The translations under genes and the position numbers were made by a program. A stretch of 45,638 nucleotides of DNA from Sulfuricurvum sp. (lineage in GTDB: Bacteria; Campylobacterota; Campylobacteria; Campylobacterales; Sulfurimonadaceae), in assembly GCF_028688295.1 (NCBI RefSeq), contig NZ_JAQTYM010000013.1, positions 1-45,638 on the forward strand, in the 5' to 3' direction. Positions 28,072-35,762 of this stretch are shown piece after piece. Each line of letters begins with the position of its first letter. The stretch's first letter is position 1. The notes below the pieces were generated by a model. It was not told the DNA's origin. It saw only the letters and a program-made list of their open reading frames with translations, and searched no databases.

Positions 28072-29190
28072 ATGAGTTTTTGCTCCTATTTTGATACGTA
28101 TCAATGTCGTTCATGTGGATGGATCGACTACCATTATGCCGAACAGTTGAAACTCAAAAGTGATCATCTTCATACTCTTTTAAATACCTATCAACCGCGT
28201 GATTGGCTCAAACCTGCTACCTCAACGCTCAAAGGTTTCCGCAATAAAGCTAAAATGGTGGCTACCCCGACACCGGAGGGGATAGTTCTCGGACTCTGTG
28301 AAGAGGTAAGCCTGATTGAGTGTTCATTGTACGATTTGAGCATGCAAAAAGCTTTACACACCATCCAAGAGTGGCTTCGAGAATTAAAAATCAAAGGGTA
28401 CGATGTCAAAAAGAAAAAAGGGGAACTAAAGTACGTTCTTCTTAGCCGCAGTAAAGCTAATGGCTCGATGATGCTCCGTTTTGTATTGCGATCACATGGA
28501 ATTATTGCAAGATTAGAGAATGCTCTTGGTGATTTACAACAACGTGTTCCGGAGCTCAAAGTAATTACTGCGAATATACAGCCCGTACACATGGCGATTT
28601 TAGAGGGGGATGAGGAGATCTTTTTCACCGAAGCACGTCGTCTCGAAGAGCGGTTCAACGGTATCCCCCTCTATATCCGTCCTAAAAGTTTTTTTCAAAC
28701 CAATCCCGAAGTTGCCGAAAAGCTCTACCGCACGGCAAGCGAGTGGGCAGGTGAGAGTAAACCGAAGATTTTATGGGATCTGTTTTGCGGGGTAGGGGGA
28801 TTTGCTCTGCATTGTGCCGCGCCGGATCGTCATATCATCGGAATCGAGATCGAACCTGAGGCGATAGAGTGTGCCCGTGATTCAGCTACACAGTTAGAGA
28901 TGAAAAATCTCCGTTTCGAATCTCTTGATGCAGCGAGTTTCGGAGCAACGGCGGGAGAGAAGCCTGATGTGATTATCGTTAATCCCCCTCGGCGAGGATT
29001 GGGTGAACAGATATGCAAATGGCTAATGCGTGTAGGAACGGATCGTATACTCTATTCGAGCTGTAATGCAACGAGTTTAGCCAAAGATCTTGAAATCCTT
29101 GGTGGATACAGTGTAAATCGGGTTCAGCTTTTCGATATGTTCCCCCACACTGCCCACTATGAGGTTTTGGTGGAACTGGTACGAGAGTAA
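28072..29190 (+). CDS. rlmC: 23S rRNA (uracil-747-C5)-methyltransferase RlmC
   Basis: A 372-residue radical-free SAM methyltransferase of the RumB/RlmC type, making m5U747 in 23S rRNA. Iron-sulfur Cys ligands are visible in SFCSYFDTYQCRSCGWIDYH and LIECSLYD. Further landmarks: FRNKAKMVATPTPEG, RKxxGELKYVLL-like, TANIQPVHMAILEG, RPKSFFQTNPEVA, LFCGVGGFALHCA (SAM loop), VNPPRRGLG and the catalytic Cys in YSSCNATSLAKDLE, ending QLFDMFPHTAHYEVL. The sequence is strikingly close to gammaproteobacterial RlmC. Its 3' end overlaps the convergent YgjP-like gene by 34 bases. Confidence 0.94.
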   Translation: MSFCSYFDTYQCRSCGWIDYHYAEQLKLKSDHLHTLLNTYQPRDWLKPATSTLKGFRNKAKMVATPTPEGIVLGLCEEVSLIECSLYDLSMQKALHTIQEWLRELKIKGYDVKKKKGELKYVLLSRSKANGSMMLRFVLRSHGIIARLENALGDLQQRVPELKVITANIQPVHMAILEGDEEIFFTEARRLEERFNGIPLYIRPKSFFQTNPEVAEKLYRTASEWAGESKPKILWDLFCGVGGFALHCAAPDRHIIGIEIEPEAIECARDSATQLEMKNLRFESLDAASFGATAGEKPDVIIVNPPRRGLGEQICKWLMRVGTDRILYSSCNATSLAKDLEILGGYSVNRVQLFDMFPHTAHYEVLVELVRE

Positions 29191-29693
29191 ATATCTCCAA
29201 AACACTCAATTTGTGTCAAATAGAGTCTAACCTCAAATTCGAGCTGATGATAGTCCGGTTCGATATGGGTGCAAAGTTTATAAAACGCTTTATTGTGCTC
29301 TTTCTCTTTGAGATGGGCAAGTTCATGGGTTACGATCATCCGTAAAAACGGTTCAGGTACTTTTTTAAATATATGGGAGATTCGAATCTCATTTTTCGCT
29401 TTGAGCTTCCCACCCTGTACCCGTGAGACGAAGGTATGAGTTCCGAGCGCGGAACTGAGATCACGGATCTTGGTGTCATAAAGAACCTTGGAGATTACGC
29501 CAGAACTGCGAAAATGGGTGTTTTTAATGGCCATAACGTACTCATAGAGGCTTTTATCTGTGTTGAGTGTATGGGTATCGGGATATTTGAGTAAAAGGCG
29601 CTCGCCAAGGGTATCCGTATCGATCAGTTTTTTTACCTGCGTCCGTATCTCTTGGCTGTAGTGGGTCAAATATTTAAGTGATTGCATACGCAA
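29157..29693 (-). CDS. YgjP/M48-like zinc metalloprotease
   Basis: A 178-residue protein with a zinc-protease motif MIVTHELAHLKEKEHNKAFYKLC (HELAH plus downstream residues), preceded by SRVQGGKLKAKNEIRISHIFK. This resembles YgjP/WLM-type M48 metallopeptidase-like proteins of gammaproteobacteria. No signal peptide or membrane segment is seen. It overlaps rlmC tail-to-tail by 34 bases. The start could be the ATG at 29693 or, two codons later, at 29687. Biological substrate is unknown. Confidence 0.88.
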   Translation of the reverse strand: MRMQSLKYLTHYSQEIRTQVKKLIDTDTLGERLLLKYPDTHTLNTDKSLYEYVMAIKNTHFRSSGVISKVLYDTKIRDLSSALGTHTFVSRVQGGKLKAKNEIRISHIFKKVPEPFLRMIVTHELAHLKEKEHNKAFYKLCTHIEPDYHQLEFEVRLYLTQIECFGDIYSRTSSTKTS

Positions 29694-29731
29694 TTGTAGT
29701 ATAGTTACACAACATAATGCAAAGGTTCGGG

Positions 29732-30313
29732 ATGGAACATCAAAAGATCGACGAACTCGTCGCTAAGATCAAAGCACTCGAATCGGAGCTGGAAGCGGAA
29801 CTGCACCAAGAGTATGAGAAATTTACCTGCGAAATAACGAAAAAACGGGAGGAACTTCTCGCCTCTTATCGAAAAGAACACCAAGGGTTATTACGCTATT
29901 TGGCGACGACACCGATGTTGCATCTGCTGAGTGCACCCATAATTTGGGCGGTTATCATCCCTGCCATTATTCTTGACGCATTTGTAAGTGTCTATCAGTG
30001 GATCTGTTTTCCGATCTATAAGATCACCAAAGTCAAACGACAGGACTACATTATCTTCGATCGTCATAGGCTCGGCTATCTCAACAGCATCGAAAAACTA
30101 AACTGTCTCTATTGCAGTTATTTCAACGGATTGATGGGGTACATTAGCGAGATTGCCGGTCGAACCGAACAATACTGGTGCCCGATACGCCATGCATCGC
30201 GGGTCAAATTTATGCACAACAATTACAAAAAATTTTTCGATTATGGAGACAGTGAGAACTTTCGTCAAAGAAGCGCAGAGCTTAGAGAGGATCTCAAAGA
30301 GGAGAAAGAGTGA
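29732..30313 (+). CDS. Conserved membrane-anchored unknown with Cys motif
   Basis: A 193-residue protein from ATG 29732, preferred over the ATG at 29717 because AAAGG (29721-29725) is 6 bases upstream. It has an N-terminal charged coiled coil (about 1-55), one or two membrane segments (about 65-90), and a C-terminal cytoplasmic part with NCLYCSYFNGLMGYISEIAGRTEQYWCPIRHA (CxxC and a third Cys, about 122-153). The same Cys-rich block occurs in uncharacterised proteins of other bacteria as far as I recall. A metal or redox role is possible but unproven. Its stop overlaps the next gene by 4 bases. Confidence 0.82.
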   Translation: MEHQKIDELVAKIKALESELEAELHQEYEKFTCEITKKREELLASYRKEHQGLLRYLATTPMLHLLSAPIIWAVIIPAIILDAFVSVYQWICFPIYKITKVKRQDYIIFDRHRLGYLNSIEKLNCLYCSYFNGLMGYISEIAGRTEQYWCPIRHASRVKFMHNNYKKFFDYGDSENFRQRSAELREDLKEEKE

Positions 30314-31119
30314 AAATAGCGTTTATCGGAGATATCGTCGGCCGTCCGGGACGGACGATGATAAAAGAACACCTTACAAAGCTTAGACGTGAACACGAAA
30401 TTGATTTCGTCATTGCCAACTATGAAAATGCTTCGCACGGTTTCGGGGTGACACTCAAAAATGCCCAAGAGTTGATCGGAATGGGGATTGACTGTATGAG
30501 CGGTGGGAACCATACGTGGGATAAAAAAGATATTCTTCCGCTATTGGAGACATTGCCTCTTTTGCGTCCGCATAACTACCCTGAAGGGGTCAAAGGGACA
30601 GGCTGCAAGGTTTTCGACGTTGCAGGAGAAAAACTCGCTGTCCTCAATATTATGGGACACTACGGAATGCCGTACGTCGATAACGCGTTTCGATGTGCTC
30701 GTGACACCGTTGCAAGTCTCAAAAATGACGGGATCGATCATATCTTCCTCGATTTCCATGCCGAAGCCTCCAGCGAGAAGCGTGCGATGATGATGCTCCT
30801 TCAGGGAGAGGTGAGCGGTATTATCGGAACCCATACCCACGTCGGAAGTGATGATTTTCAGATTGCCAAAGGGACGGCGTATCTCACCGACATCGGTTTG
30901 AGCGGGTGTCGCGACAACGTCATCGGGATGGATTCGAAAGTTCCGTTAGAGCGATTTATCACGGGAGTATCGGGACGGTTCGAAGTGCCTGAAAAATGCC
31001 GCAAGATTCTCCAAATTGCTATAATGACATTCGATGAGGGGAAATGCACCGAAGCATTCAAACTCAAAATATTTGATGACGGCAGAGTATTCCGCACCGA
31101 TGCGTGGTGCGAGGAATAA
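30310..31119 (+). CDS. YmdB-type metallophosphoesterase
   Basis: A 269-residue member of the YmdB/TIGR00282 family, cytoplasmic phosphodiesterases that hydrolyse 2',3'-cyclic or cyclic nucleotides in Bacillus. Metal-site motifs: FIGDIVGRPGR (about 5-15), NYENASHGFG (about 37-46), SGGNHTWDKKD (about 64-74), DFHAEASSEK (about 149-158), GTHTHVGSDD (about 174-183). The start is a GTG overlapping the upstream stop (GTGA). Followed by the glycosylase gene after 11 bases. Its role in Campylobacterota is not established. Confidence 0.92.
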   Translation: MKIAFIGDIVGRPGRTMIKEHLTKLRREHEIDFVIANYENASHGFGVTLKNAQELIGMGIDCMSGGNHTWDKKDILPLLETLPLLRPHNYPEGVKGTGCKVFDVAGEKLAVLNIMGHYGMPYVDNAFRCARDTVASLKNDGIDHIFLDFHAEASSEKRAMMMLLQGEVSGIIGTHTHVGSDDFQIAKGTAYLTDIGLSGCRDNVIGMDSKVPLERFITGVSGRFEVPEKCRKILQIAIMTFDEGKCTEAFKLKIFDDGRVFRTDAWCEE

Positions 31120-31130
31120 AAGGAGTAGAG

Positions 31131-31781
31131 ATGGAACTTTCCGATTCTTTCGAACTTTTCAGTGCATTGGAGGGCCTTAAACTCTTAGAGGAGTCTCCTC
31201 CGCTATGGTGGCCTGCCTATGGTACTTTTGAAGTGGTAGTCGGTGCTATCCTCACCCAAAACACCCAATGGTCACGTGTTCAAATCTCCCTCGATAACCT
31301 CCGTATCAAAGAGTTTCTCGCCCTTCATGTCTTAGCCCATTGCGATATCGAGGAGCTAATGGAACTGATCCGACCCAGCGGTTTGTTCAAAGCCAAAGCC
31401 CAGAGCCTCATCCGCCTCTCTTCCGCTATTATTGATGATTTCGGCGATTTCGAGACCTTTGCCCTCAGTGTTGATCGAGAGTGGCTGTTATCTCAAAAAG
31501 GGATCGGCCCTGAGACAGCGGACAGCATCCTCTGCTACGCCTGCGCCCGTCCCGCGATGGTCGTCGATAGCTACACGGCGCGGCTGTTAAATGCGTTCGG
31601 ATATGAGTTCGAGAGTTACGATGAGTTGCAGGAGTGGTGCGAAGAGGGAATCAGAGGTTATTTCGATACCGTTCAGCTCCCTGCCGCTTACGCGCGCTTT
31701 CATGGGATGATAGTGGAGTATGTGAAGAGCAATAGCAAGGGGAAAGTGGTGAACATCGAATTTATAAATTCAATTATGTAA
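31131..31781 (+). CDS. Endonuclease III-like 3-methyladenine glycosylase, MagIII type
   Basis: From ATG 31131 (after AGGAG) this is a 216-residue helix-hairpin-helix DNA glycosylase. The HhH is LLSQKGIGPETADSILCYACARP, with the catalytic Asp in MVVDSYTARL. The Lys that endonuclease III uses as a lyase is a Glu here (GIGPETAD), and the C-terminal four-Cys iron-sulfur cluster is missing. Both features match MagIII of Helicobacter pylori, a 3-methyladenine remover. An in-frame GTG at 31104 would add nine residues inside the previous gene and is not preferred. Confidence 0.88.
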   Translation: MELSDSFELFSALEGLKLLEESPPLWWPAYGTFEVVVGAILTQNTQWSRVQISLDNLRIKEFLALHVLAHCDIEELMELIRPSGLFKAKAQSLIRLSSAIIDDFGDFETFALSVDREWLLSQKGIGPETADSILCYACARPAMVVDSYTARLLNAFGYEFESYDELQEWCEEGIRGYFDTVQLPAAYARFHGMIVEYVKSNSKGKVVNIEFINSIM

Positions 31782-31861
31782 CATATAAGCCTGATTCGAT
31801 TTTACATTCGTATGCCAAAAATGTACAATTTTCTCAGATAAGAGATTTGAAAAGGAAAGAT

Positions 31862-32587
31862 ATGAATGATAGAACATTAAAAGAAGCCGAAGAAGTTCTT
31901 GGAAAACCATTTCTCCCAGATTTCTCAGAGTATACGAGAAAGATACGAAATTATGTAATGGTAATTGGAAGCATTTCTATAGTGATGATTTTAAACCATC
32001 TGAATTTATCAGGTGAGGTTACATTACTTGGATTGAAATTTCAGAATATGGATATGAAGATCATATATCAAATACTTTTAGCTACTGAAATTTACTTCTT
32101 ATTACATTTCATGTGGCTTGCAATCGACAATTTTTTTGCGTGGAGATTACGGTTTAGCGGTACACATAAAATCTATGGAGGTGGGTTTGCTTTAGGAGGA
32201 GGTGCAGATAGTTTACCTGACCCATCTCAAACAACTTTATATTTTTGGTGGTCGAGGGAAGCTCATACTTTATCTAACACTCAAAATGAGATTGCAAAAA
32301 TAACAAGTGGTATTGCAAAATTAGAAGAAAAGCTTGATAAGCATGATTTAGATGAACTTAATAAACATATTAAAACTTTGAACACTACTTTTACAAAAAC
32401 AGCAGAAATTGTTTCAAGTACTCGTATTCCTGACTCTCTTATACTTTATAACAATTGGTTTAAATATTTTCATAACGTGCAAGGATGGCGTTGGATTATT
32501 ATTGAATTAGCCTTACCAATAGCAATAGGGGGTTGGTCTATTTTTTTACTATGTCAAAAATATTGTCTTATCAAAATATTTCTTTAA
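31862..32587 (+). CDS. AT-rich membrane protein of unknown function
   Basis: From ATG 31862 (behind AAAGGAAAG) a 241-residue protein with two membrane segments near 30-50 and 68-95, a loop, a Lys/Glu-rich coiled coil (about 135-185), and a last hydrophobic segment (about 207-230). I do not recognise a family. The coding sequence is much richer in A and T than its neighbours, suggesting acquisition from outside. The last codons and stop lie inside the first copy of the YwbE-tail-like repeat (32571-32630), which hints that the natural 3' end was altered. Confidence 0.7.
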   Translation: MNDRTLKEAEEVLGKPFLPDFSEYTRKIRNYVMVIGSISIVMILNHLNLSGEVTLLGLKFQNMDMKIIYQILLATEIYFLLHFMWLAIDNFFAWRLRFSGTHKIYGGGFALGGGADSLPDPSQTTLYFWWSREAHTLSNTQNEIAKITSGIAKLEEKLDKHDLDELNKHIKTLNTTFTKTAEIVSSTRIPDSLILYNNWFKYFHNVQGWRWIIIELALPIAIGGWSIFLLCQKYCLIKIFL

Positions 32588-32630
32588 CCCGTCCAACTTC
32601 CCTACTTTTCTTATGAAAAAGAAAAGGAGA
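32571..32630 (-). repeat. YwbE-tail-like repeat, copy A
   Basis: On the minus strand this encodes KKSREVGRVKEIF followed by TGA, nearly the same as the C-terminus of YwbE at 35486 (SGEVGRVKEVF). It shares 28 of 30 bases with copy B from 32583 on. It ends in a hairpin, CTTTTCTT (32605-32612) with AAGAAAAG (32619-32626). The upstream gene's stop falls inside it. No start codon or complete gene is present. Confidence 0.7.
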
Positions 32631-32647
32631 ATAAAGCTATCTTTAAA

Positions 32648-32692
32648 TAACGAGTGCTAAAATACGTGTATTAATACGGATTTTAACGAGTG
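32648..32692 (+). promoter_or_regulatory. Palindromic operator of the toxin-antitoxin pair
   Basis: An imperfect palindrome at 32658-32685 (left TAAAATaCGTgTATT, right AATACGgATTTTA) is flanked by two perfect 9-base direct repeats, TAACGAGTG at 32648-32656 and 32684-32692. It lies 23 bases ahead of the antitoxin start. Phd/YefM antitoxins bind such palindromes to repress their own operon, so this is the likely operator. Confidence 0.6.
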
Positions 32693-32714
32693 TTTATCCG
32701 GAATGGGGAAAAAG

Positions 32715-33023
32715 ATGAGAATAGCATACACACAAGATGAACTCGTAGGGACAACTGAATTGGCAAAAAGTTTTGGTGGTTTTATCGATAAAGTGGTTGA
32801 TAAAACATTAGAAAAAATTGCGATTGTACGACACAATAAACCCGAAGCCGTCATTCTTCCAATTGCTGAATATGAACGGATGAAAGAGATTTCCGATCTC
32901 GTAGAAGATATGGAGATTGCGGCGATGATTGCAGAGCGTGACCCTGATGGGACACGCAAAGGGACAATTTCTCTCGATGAATATCGCGCTACTCGTGCGG
33001 CAAGAGGAAAAAAAGTTGTTTGA
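32715..33023 (+). CDS. Phd/YefM-family antitoxin
   Basis: A 102-residue antitoxin from ATG 32715 (an in-frame ATG at 32703 has no ribosome site; GGGGA lies before 32715). The Phd/YefM fold is seen in the N-terminal half: GTTELAKSFGGFIDKVVDKTLEKIAIVRHNKPEAVILPIAEYERM, ending with the classic P-x-x-EYE. The C-terminal acidic part would wrap the toxin. It overlaps the toxin start by 8 bases, the standard antitoxin-first arrangement. Confidence 0.9.
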   Translation: MRIAYTQDELVGTTELAKSFGGFIDKVVDKTLEKIAIVRHNKPEAVILPIAEYERMKEISDLVEDMEIAAMIAERDPDGTRKGTISLDEYRATRAARGKKVV

Positions 33024-33330
33024 AATCGTCCTCTTTCCTGAAGTTGTGGCAGATCTTGATCTGCTGAATGATGATGTGTATGCAGAGGTAGATCACTATT
33101 TTGAGCGGCTCAAAATAAATCCTCTCGCGTGTAGTCTTCCCCTTCACGACTTAGATGGAAGAGACCTTCGCGGATATCGAAAAATATATGTTGCCAACGC
33201 AACGTATCGCATTATTATCAAAGTCGAGCAAGGGGTAACAAAAATTGTGGAAGTTGTAGCCGTAGGCGAACGCAACCGTATGAAAGTCTATACGGATGCT
33301 TTTGCACGGATATTATCTCGGCAGAAGTAA
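33016..33330 (+). CDS. RelE/ParE-family toxin
   Basis: A likely 104-residue toxin starting with TTG at 33016, 8 bases inside the antitoxin gene and downstream of AGAGGA. The RelE fold is supported by FPEVVADLDLLNDDVYAEVDHYFERLKINPLA, LHDLDGRDLRGYRKIYVANATYRIIIKVEQG and VEVVAVGERNRMKVYTDAFAR. These are the strand and basic residues used by RelE/ParE toxins; RelE members cut ribosome-bound mRNA, ParE members inhibit gyrase. An ATG at 32929 would give 29 extra residues in the antitoxin's other frame and is not preferred. Confidence 0.88.
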   Translation: MFEIVLFPEVVADLDLLNDDVYAEVDHYFERLKINPLACSLPLHDLDGRDLRGYRKIYVANATYRIIIKVEQGVTKIVEVVAVGERNRMKVYTDAFARILSRQK

Positions 33331-33331
33331 G

Positions 33332-33395
33332 TCAAAACACCTCTTTAACCCGTCCCACTTCCCCACTTTTCTCTTTAGCGGAAAAGTAGCAAAAG
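33332..33395 (-). repeat. YwbE-tail-like repeat, copy B
   Basis: On the minus strand this reads KEKSGEVGRVKEVF followed by TGA, identical over the last 11 residues to the C-terminus of YwbE at 35486. In DNA it differs from that gene at 4 of 33 positions and from copy A at 2 of 30. A 7-bp hairpin, ACTTTTC (33365-33371) with GAAAAGT (33381-33387), follows. It begins one base after the toxin stop. No complete gene is present. Confidence 0.72.
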
Positions 33396-33489
33396 AGCAT
33401 ACTGCGATCCAAGAACGCTCGTTCCTCACTTTTATCCTATTAAGATAAGATACCTCTCATATTACGCGAGCAAATTATCAGGAGTCTAT

Positions 33490-34743
33490 GTGGTTAAATT
33501 TTTTGTTATGGCGCCTATTTTTATCGATTACAACGGCGATTTGGTAGAAGAAAATTTGGTAGTTTTTTCTTCTGGGAATAAAAAAACCGTTGAAACGATC
33601 GTGACGGGTGCAGGATTAAAAAAATTTTCCTCAGAAGTATTTCATTACCACGCCAATCAGCAAGAAGTTTTAAATATCGCTAATGCGTTGGCGCAAGAGC
33701 GAAACCTCTACCCGTACTATCTGGAAATATCACACAAGAGTACAGCTGAAATATCAACGGTTGCTTCATTGATTGTGGATGACAATTTGAAGTTTTTGGT
33801 GGCATTTGAGATCGAATGTACCGGATATACGGATGCAGGAGAGTTTATTTACGAATCTCTGAAAAACAGGTCTCCGATTGAAAATCTTGGCTTGAGCGGA
33901 TGGTGTGATGAGGTTTTAGCCAAAGCAAAAACTGTCGTTTTGGATATTATGGGGCAATGTGCAAAATCGATAGGTGTATCAGCCCCTCTGGGGGCATCGT
34001 TCGTCCTCGATTCGTTTTATCCGCTGGTGATATCTGATGAAGCGGCACAGATAGACATGTCGGAACTTTTCAGTAATGAGGAGAGCAGTGCTGAGCAGAG
34101 TCATTCCACACTTGGCGGTGATAATAAAGAGGCTTTTGTCCGTATCGGGTGGAACTATGGGCTCTCTTTGGGTCTTAACGATGCAACGGCAAATCTAAAA
34201 ATAATCAGTTTTTTACTTTTTTTACAGAGTTATTATTATCAAATGCGGTTTTTTAAACTTTATTTTTTGAACAAACTCGAAGATTTGATTGTCCAAAAAG
34301 AGATATCCAAGACGGAGAGCGAGACTTTTGCCCGATTAAAGCTCTCATATCACAAATTTACCCTCCATTTTATGAACTACAAAACCGGACTGAATCCAAA
34401 GTATTATTCGGAATTTGAAAAAGTCGAATTGCTGTGGCATTTGAAAGACGATATGAAAATTATCGATCGCGCTTTTGAGATACAAAATGAGCGAGCCGAT
34501 AAACTCTATCAGGCAACCGTAGAAAAAGACAACGATACCCAAAATCTCGCTCTCAAGCTAATCACGGTACTGCAAATATTCGGTATCTACAGTATCTATT
34601 ATGACGGACTACAGTTGTCGAAAGAACCGATTTCCTACTTTAAGGGGGCGACACTCCTAGCCGTTATCTTGAGTGTCGTGATCGTGGCGCTGCTGTGGAA
34701 AAACGGGTTCAAAGCGGTGTTTGCGAATAAGAAGCGCGATTAA
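33490..34743 (+). CDS. Unknown protein with C-terminal membrane hairpin
   Basis: A 417-residue protein with no family I recognise. The first 350 residues look soluble: a strand-rich N-terminal part (to about 110), an acidic low-complexity linker (SNEESSAEQSHSTLGGDNKE, about 196-215), then a helical part. The C-terminus has two membrane helices (about 353-375 and 384-402) with a short loop, an arrangement reminiscent of CorA or RMD1-like proteins, but no CorA GMN motif. Start is GTG 33490 after AGGAGT; the ATG two bases earlier opens a short frame. The end overlaps the convergent methyltransferase by 4 bases. Confidence 0.75.
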   Translation: MVKFFVMAPIFIDYNGDLVEENLVVFSSGNKKTVETIVTGAGLKKFSSEVFHYHANQQEVLNIANALAQERNLYPYYLEISHKSTAEISTVASLIVDDNLKFLVAFEIECTGYTDAGEFIYESLKNRSPIENLGLSGWCDEVLAKAKTVVLDIMGQCAKSIGVSAPLGASFVLDSFYPLVISDEAAQIDMSELFSNEESSAEQSHSTLGGDNKEAFVRIGWNYGLSLGLNDATANLKIISFLLFLQSYYYQMRFFKLYFLNKLEDLIVQKEISKTESETFARLKLSYHKFTLHFMNYKTGLNPKYYSEFEKVELLWHLKDDMKIIDRAFEIQNERADKLYQATVEKDNDTQNLALKLITVLQIFGIYSIYYDGLQLSKEPISYFKGATLLAVILSVVIVALLWKNGFKAVFANKKRD

Positions 34744-35483
34744 GAGGGGATACCGGAGAGAAAGATGATCTGGTCTCTGAACTCGATCATCTCTTGGTCT
34801 GCATGGATGGATTCTAACTGTGATATCCCCTTTGAAATCTCTTCATCGGTAAAGTTTTGCAGATTAGACATAAACCGGTTTCGCAGCATCCCGTACCATC
34901 GCTCTTTGGGCATACTAAAGACAAACTCCTCTGTTATCGAGGTAGGGTTGATTCCGGCTTCGAGCAGCTCTTTTTTCATCGATTCAAGTGCGGGTTGTCC
35001 CTGTGCAAACGTTTCGAGTGCTGCTGCAAAAAATGGCAACGGGGTATTTTTCGGACGGGTGACGATTAACAGTTTCCCCTTTTCACTCAGCTGACGACGG
35101 ATTCCTTCAAAAAGTGTTTTACGTTCATCTACAAAATGAACCATCTCTTTGAGTAGTATTTTGTCATAGCGGATATCGCGTTCGGAAAACGATAACGCAT
35201 CAGCGCAGACAGGTTCGAGGTTATCGCTTTGTTGTATCTGGGAGAGCATATTTTCTGAGGGTTCTACGCACAGCGGTTTGTTATGAAGGTCCGCTTTTTT
35301 AGCGATGAGTTTGGTGTAAAATCCCGTTCCGCCCCCAAGATCGACGAATCGATCATCGGGCATTAAATTCAAAGTGGAGACAATAGTCGTACTCATCCAG
35401 TTTTGATACTCGGGTGTCATCTGCCAAAGGCCGTTAAATTCATCGGCAATGCTGTCAAAATGGTTCTCTTTTTGTACGTTCAT
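34740..35483 (-). CDS. Class I SAM-dependent methyltransferase
   Basis: A 247-residue protein with a Rossmann methyltransferase domain: FVDLGGGTGFYTKLIA (motif I, about 46-61), VEPSENMLSQI (about 74-84), and a middle strand near KILLKEMVHFVD. The C-terminal third (after 165) carries few known marks. Substrate cannot be told. It starts 2 bases after the ywbE stop on the same strand, so the two are one transcript, and it ends against the unknown protein above. Confidence 0.88.
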   Translation of the reverse strand: MNVQKENHFDSIADEFNGLWQMTPEYQNWMSTTIVSTLNLMPDDRFVDLGGGTGFYTKLIAKKADLHNKPLCVEPSENMLSQIQQSDNLEPVCADALSFSERDIRYDKILLKEMVHFVDERKTLFEGIRRQLSEKGKLLIVTRPKNTPLPFFAAALETFAQGQPALESMKKELLEAGINPTSITEEFVFSMPKERWYGMLRNRFMSNLQNFTDEEISKGISQLESIHADQEMIEFRDQIIFLSGIPS

Positions 35484-35485
35484 CT

Positions 35486-35677
35486 TTAAAACACCTCTTT
35501 GACTCGTCCCACTTCTCCGCTCATGAGGCGTACTTTTATTCCGTGCGGATGATTCGGTGATTTGGTGAGGATGTCACGAACGACCCCCTCTGTGAGTCTC
35601 CCCGTAGATTGATCCTCTTTGAGGACGATGCTCACCCGTTTTCCTGACATGATATTTTTACGTTCTTTACCGTCCAT
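35486..35677 (-). CDS. ywbE: YwbE-family protein
   Basis: A 63-residue protein matching the small YwbE family: GKRVSIVLKEDQSTGRLTEGVVRDILTKSPNHPHGIKVRLMSGEVGRVKEVF. The family is widespread and its function is unknown; a beta-rich fold is likely. A better start may be the in-frame ATG nine codons in (35650), giving MSGKRVSIV. It lies 2 bases before the methyltransferase. Its final 33 bases resemble the two repeat copies found at 32571 and 33332. Confidence 0.88.
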   Translation of the reverse strand: MDGKERKNIMSGKRVSIVLKEDQSTGRLTEGVVRDILTKSPNHPHGIKVRLMSGEVGRVKEVF

Positions 35678-35762
35678 AGTTGATCCTTTTTCTTATGGAT
35701 GCAATGATAGCGGATAGAACCGCATTTGCATACCCAAAAATAGTATATACCAAAGGGGACTT

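Noticed and set aside
32929-33015. ATG start for the RelE toxin at 32929
   Set aside because: It would add 29 residues inside the antitoxin gene with no family match; TTG 33016 fits the family length.
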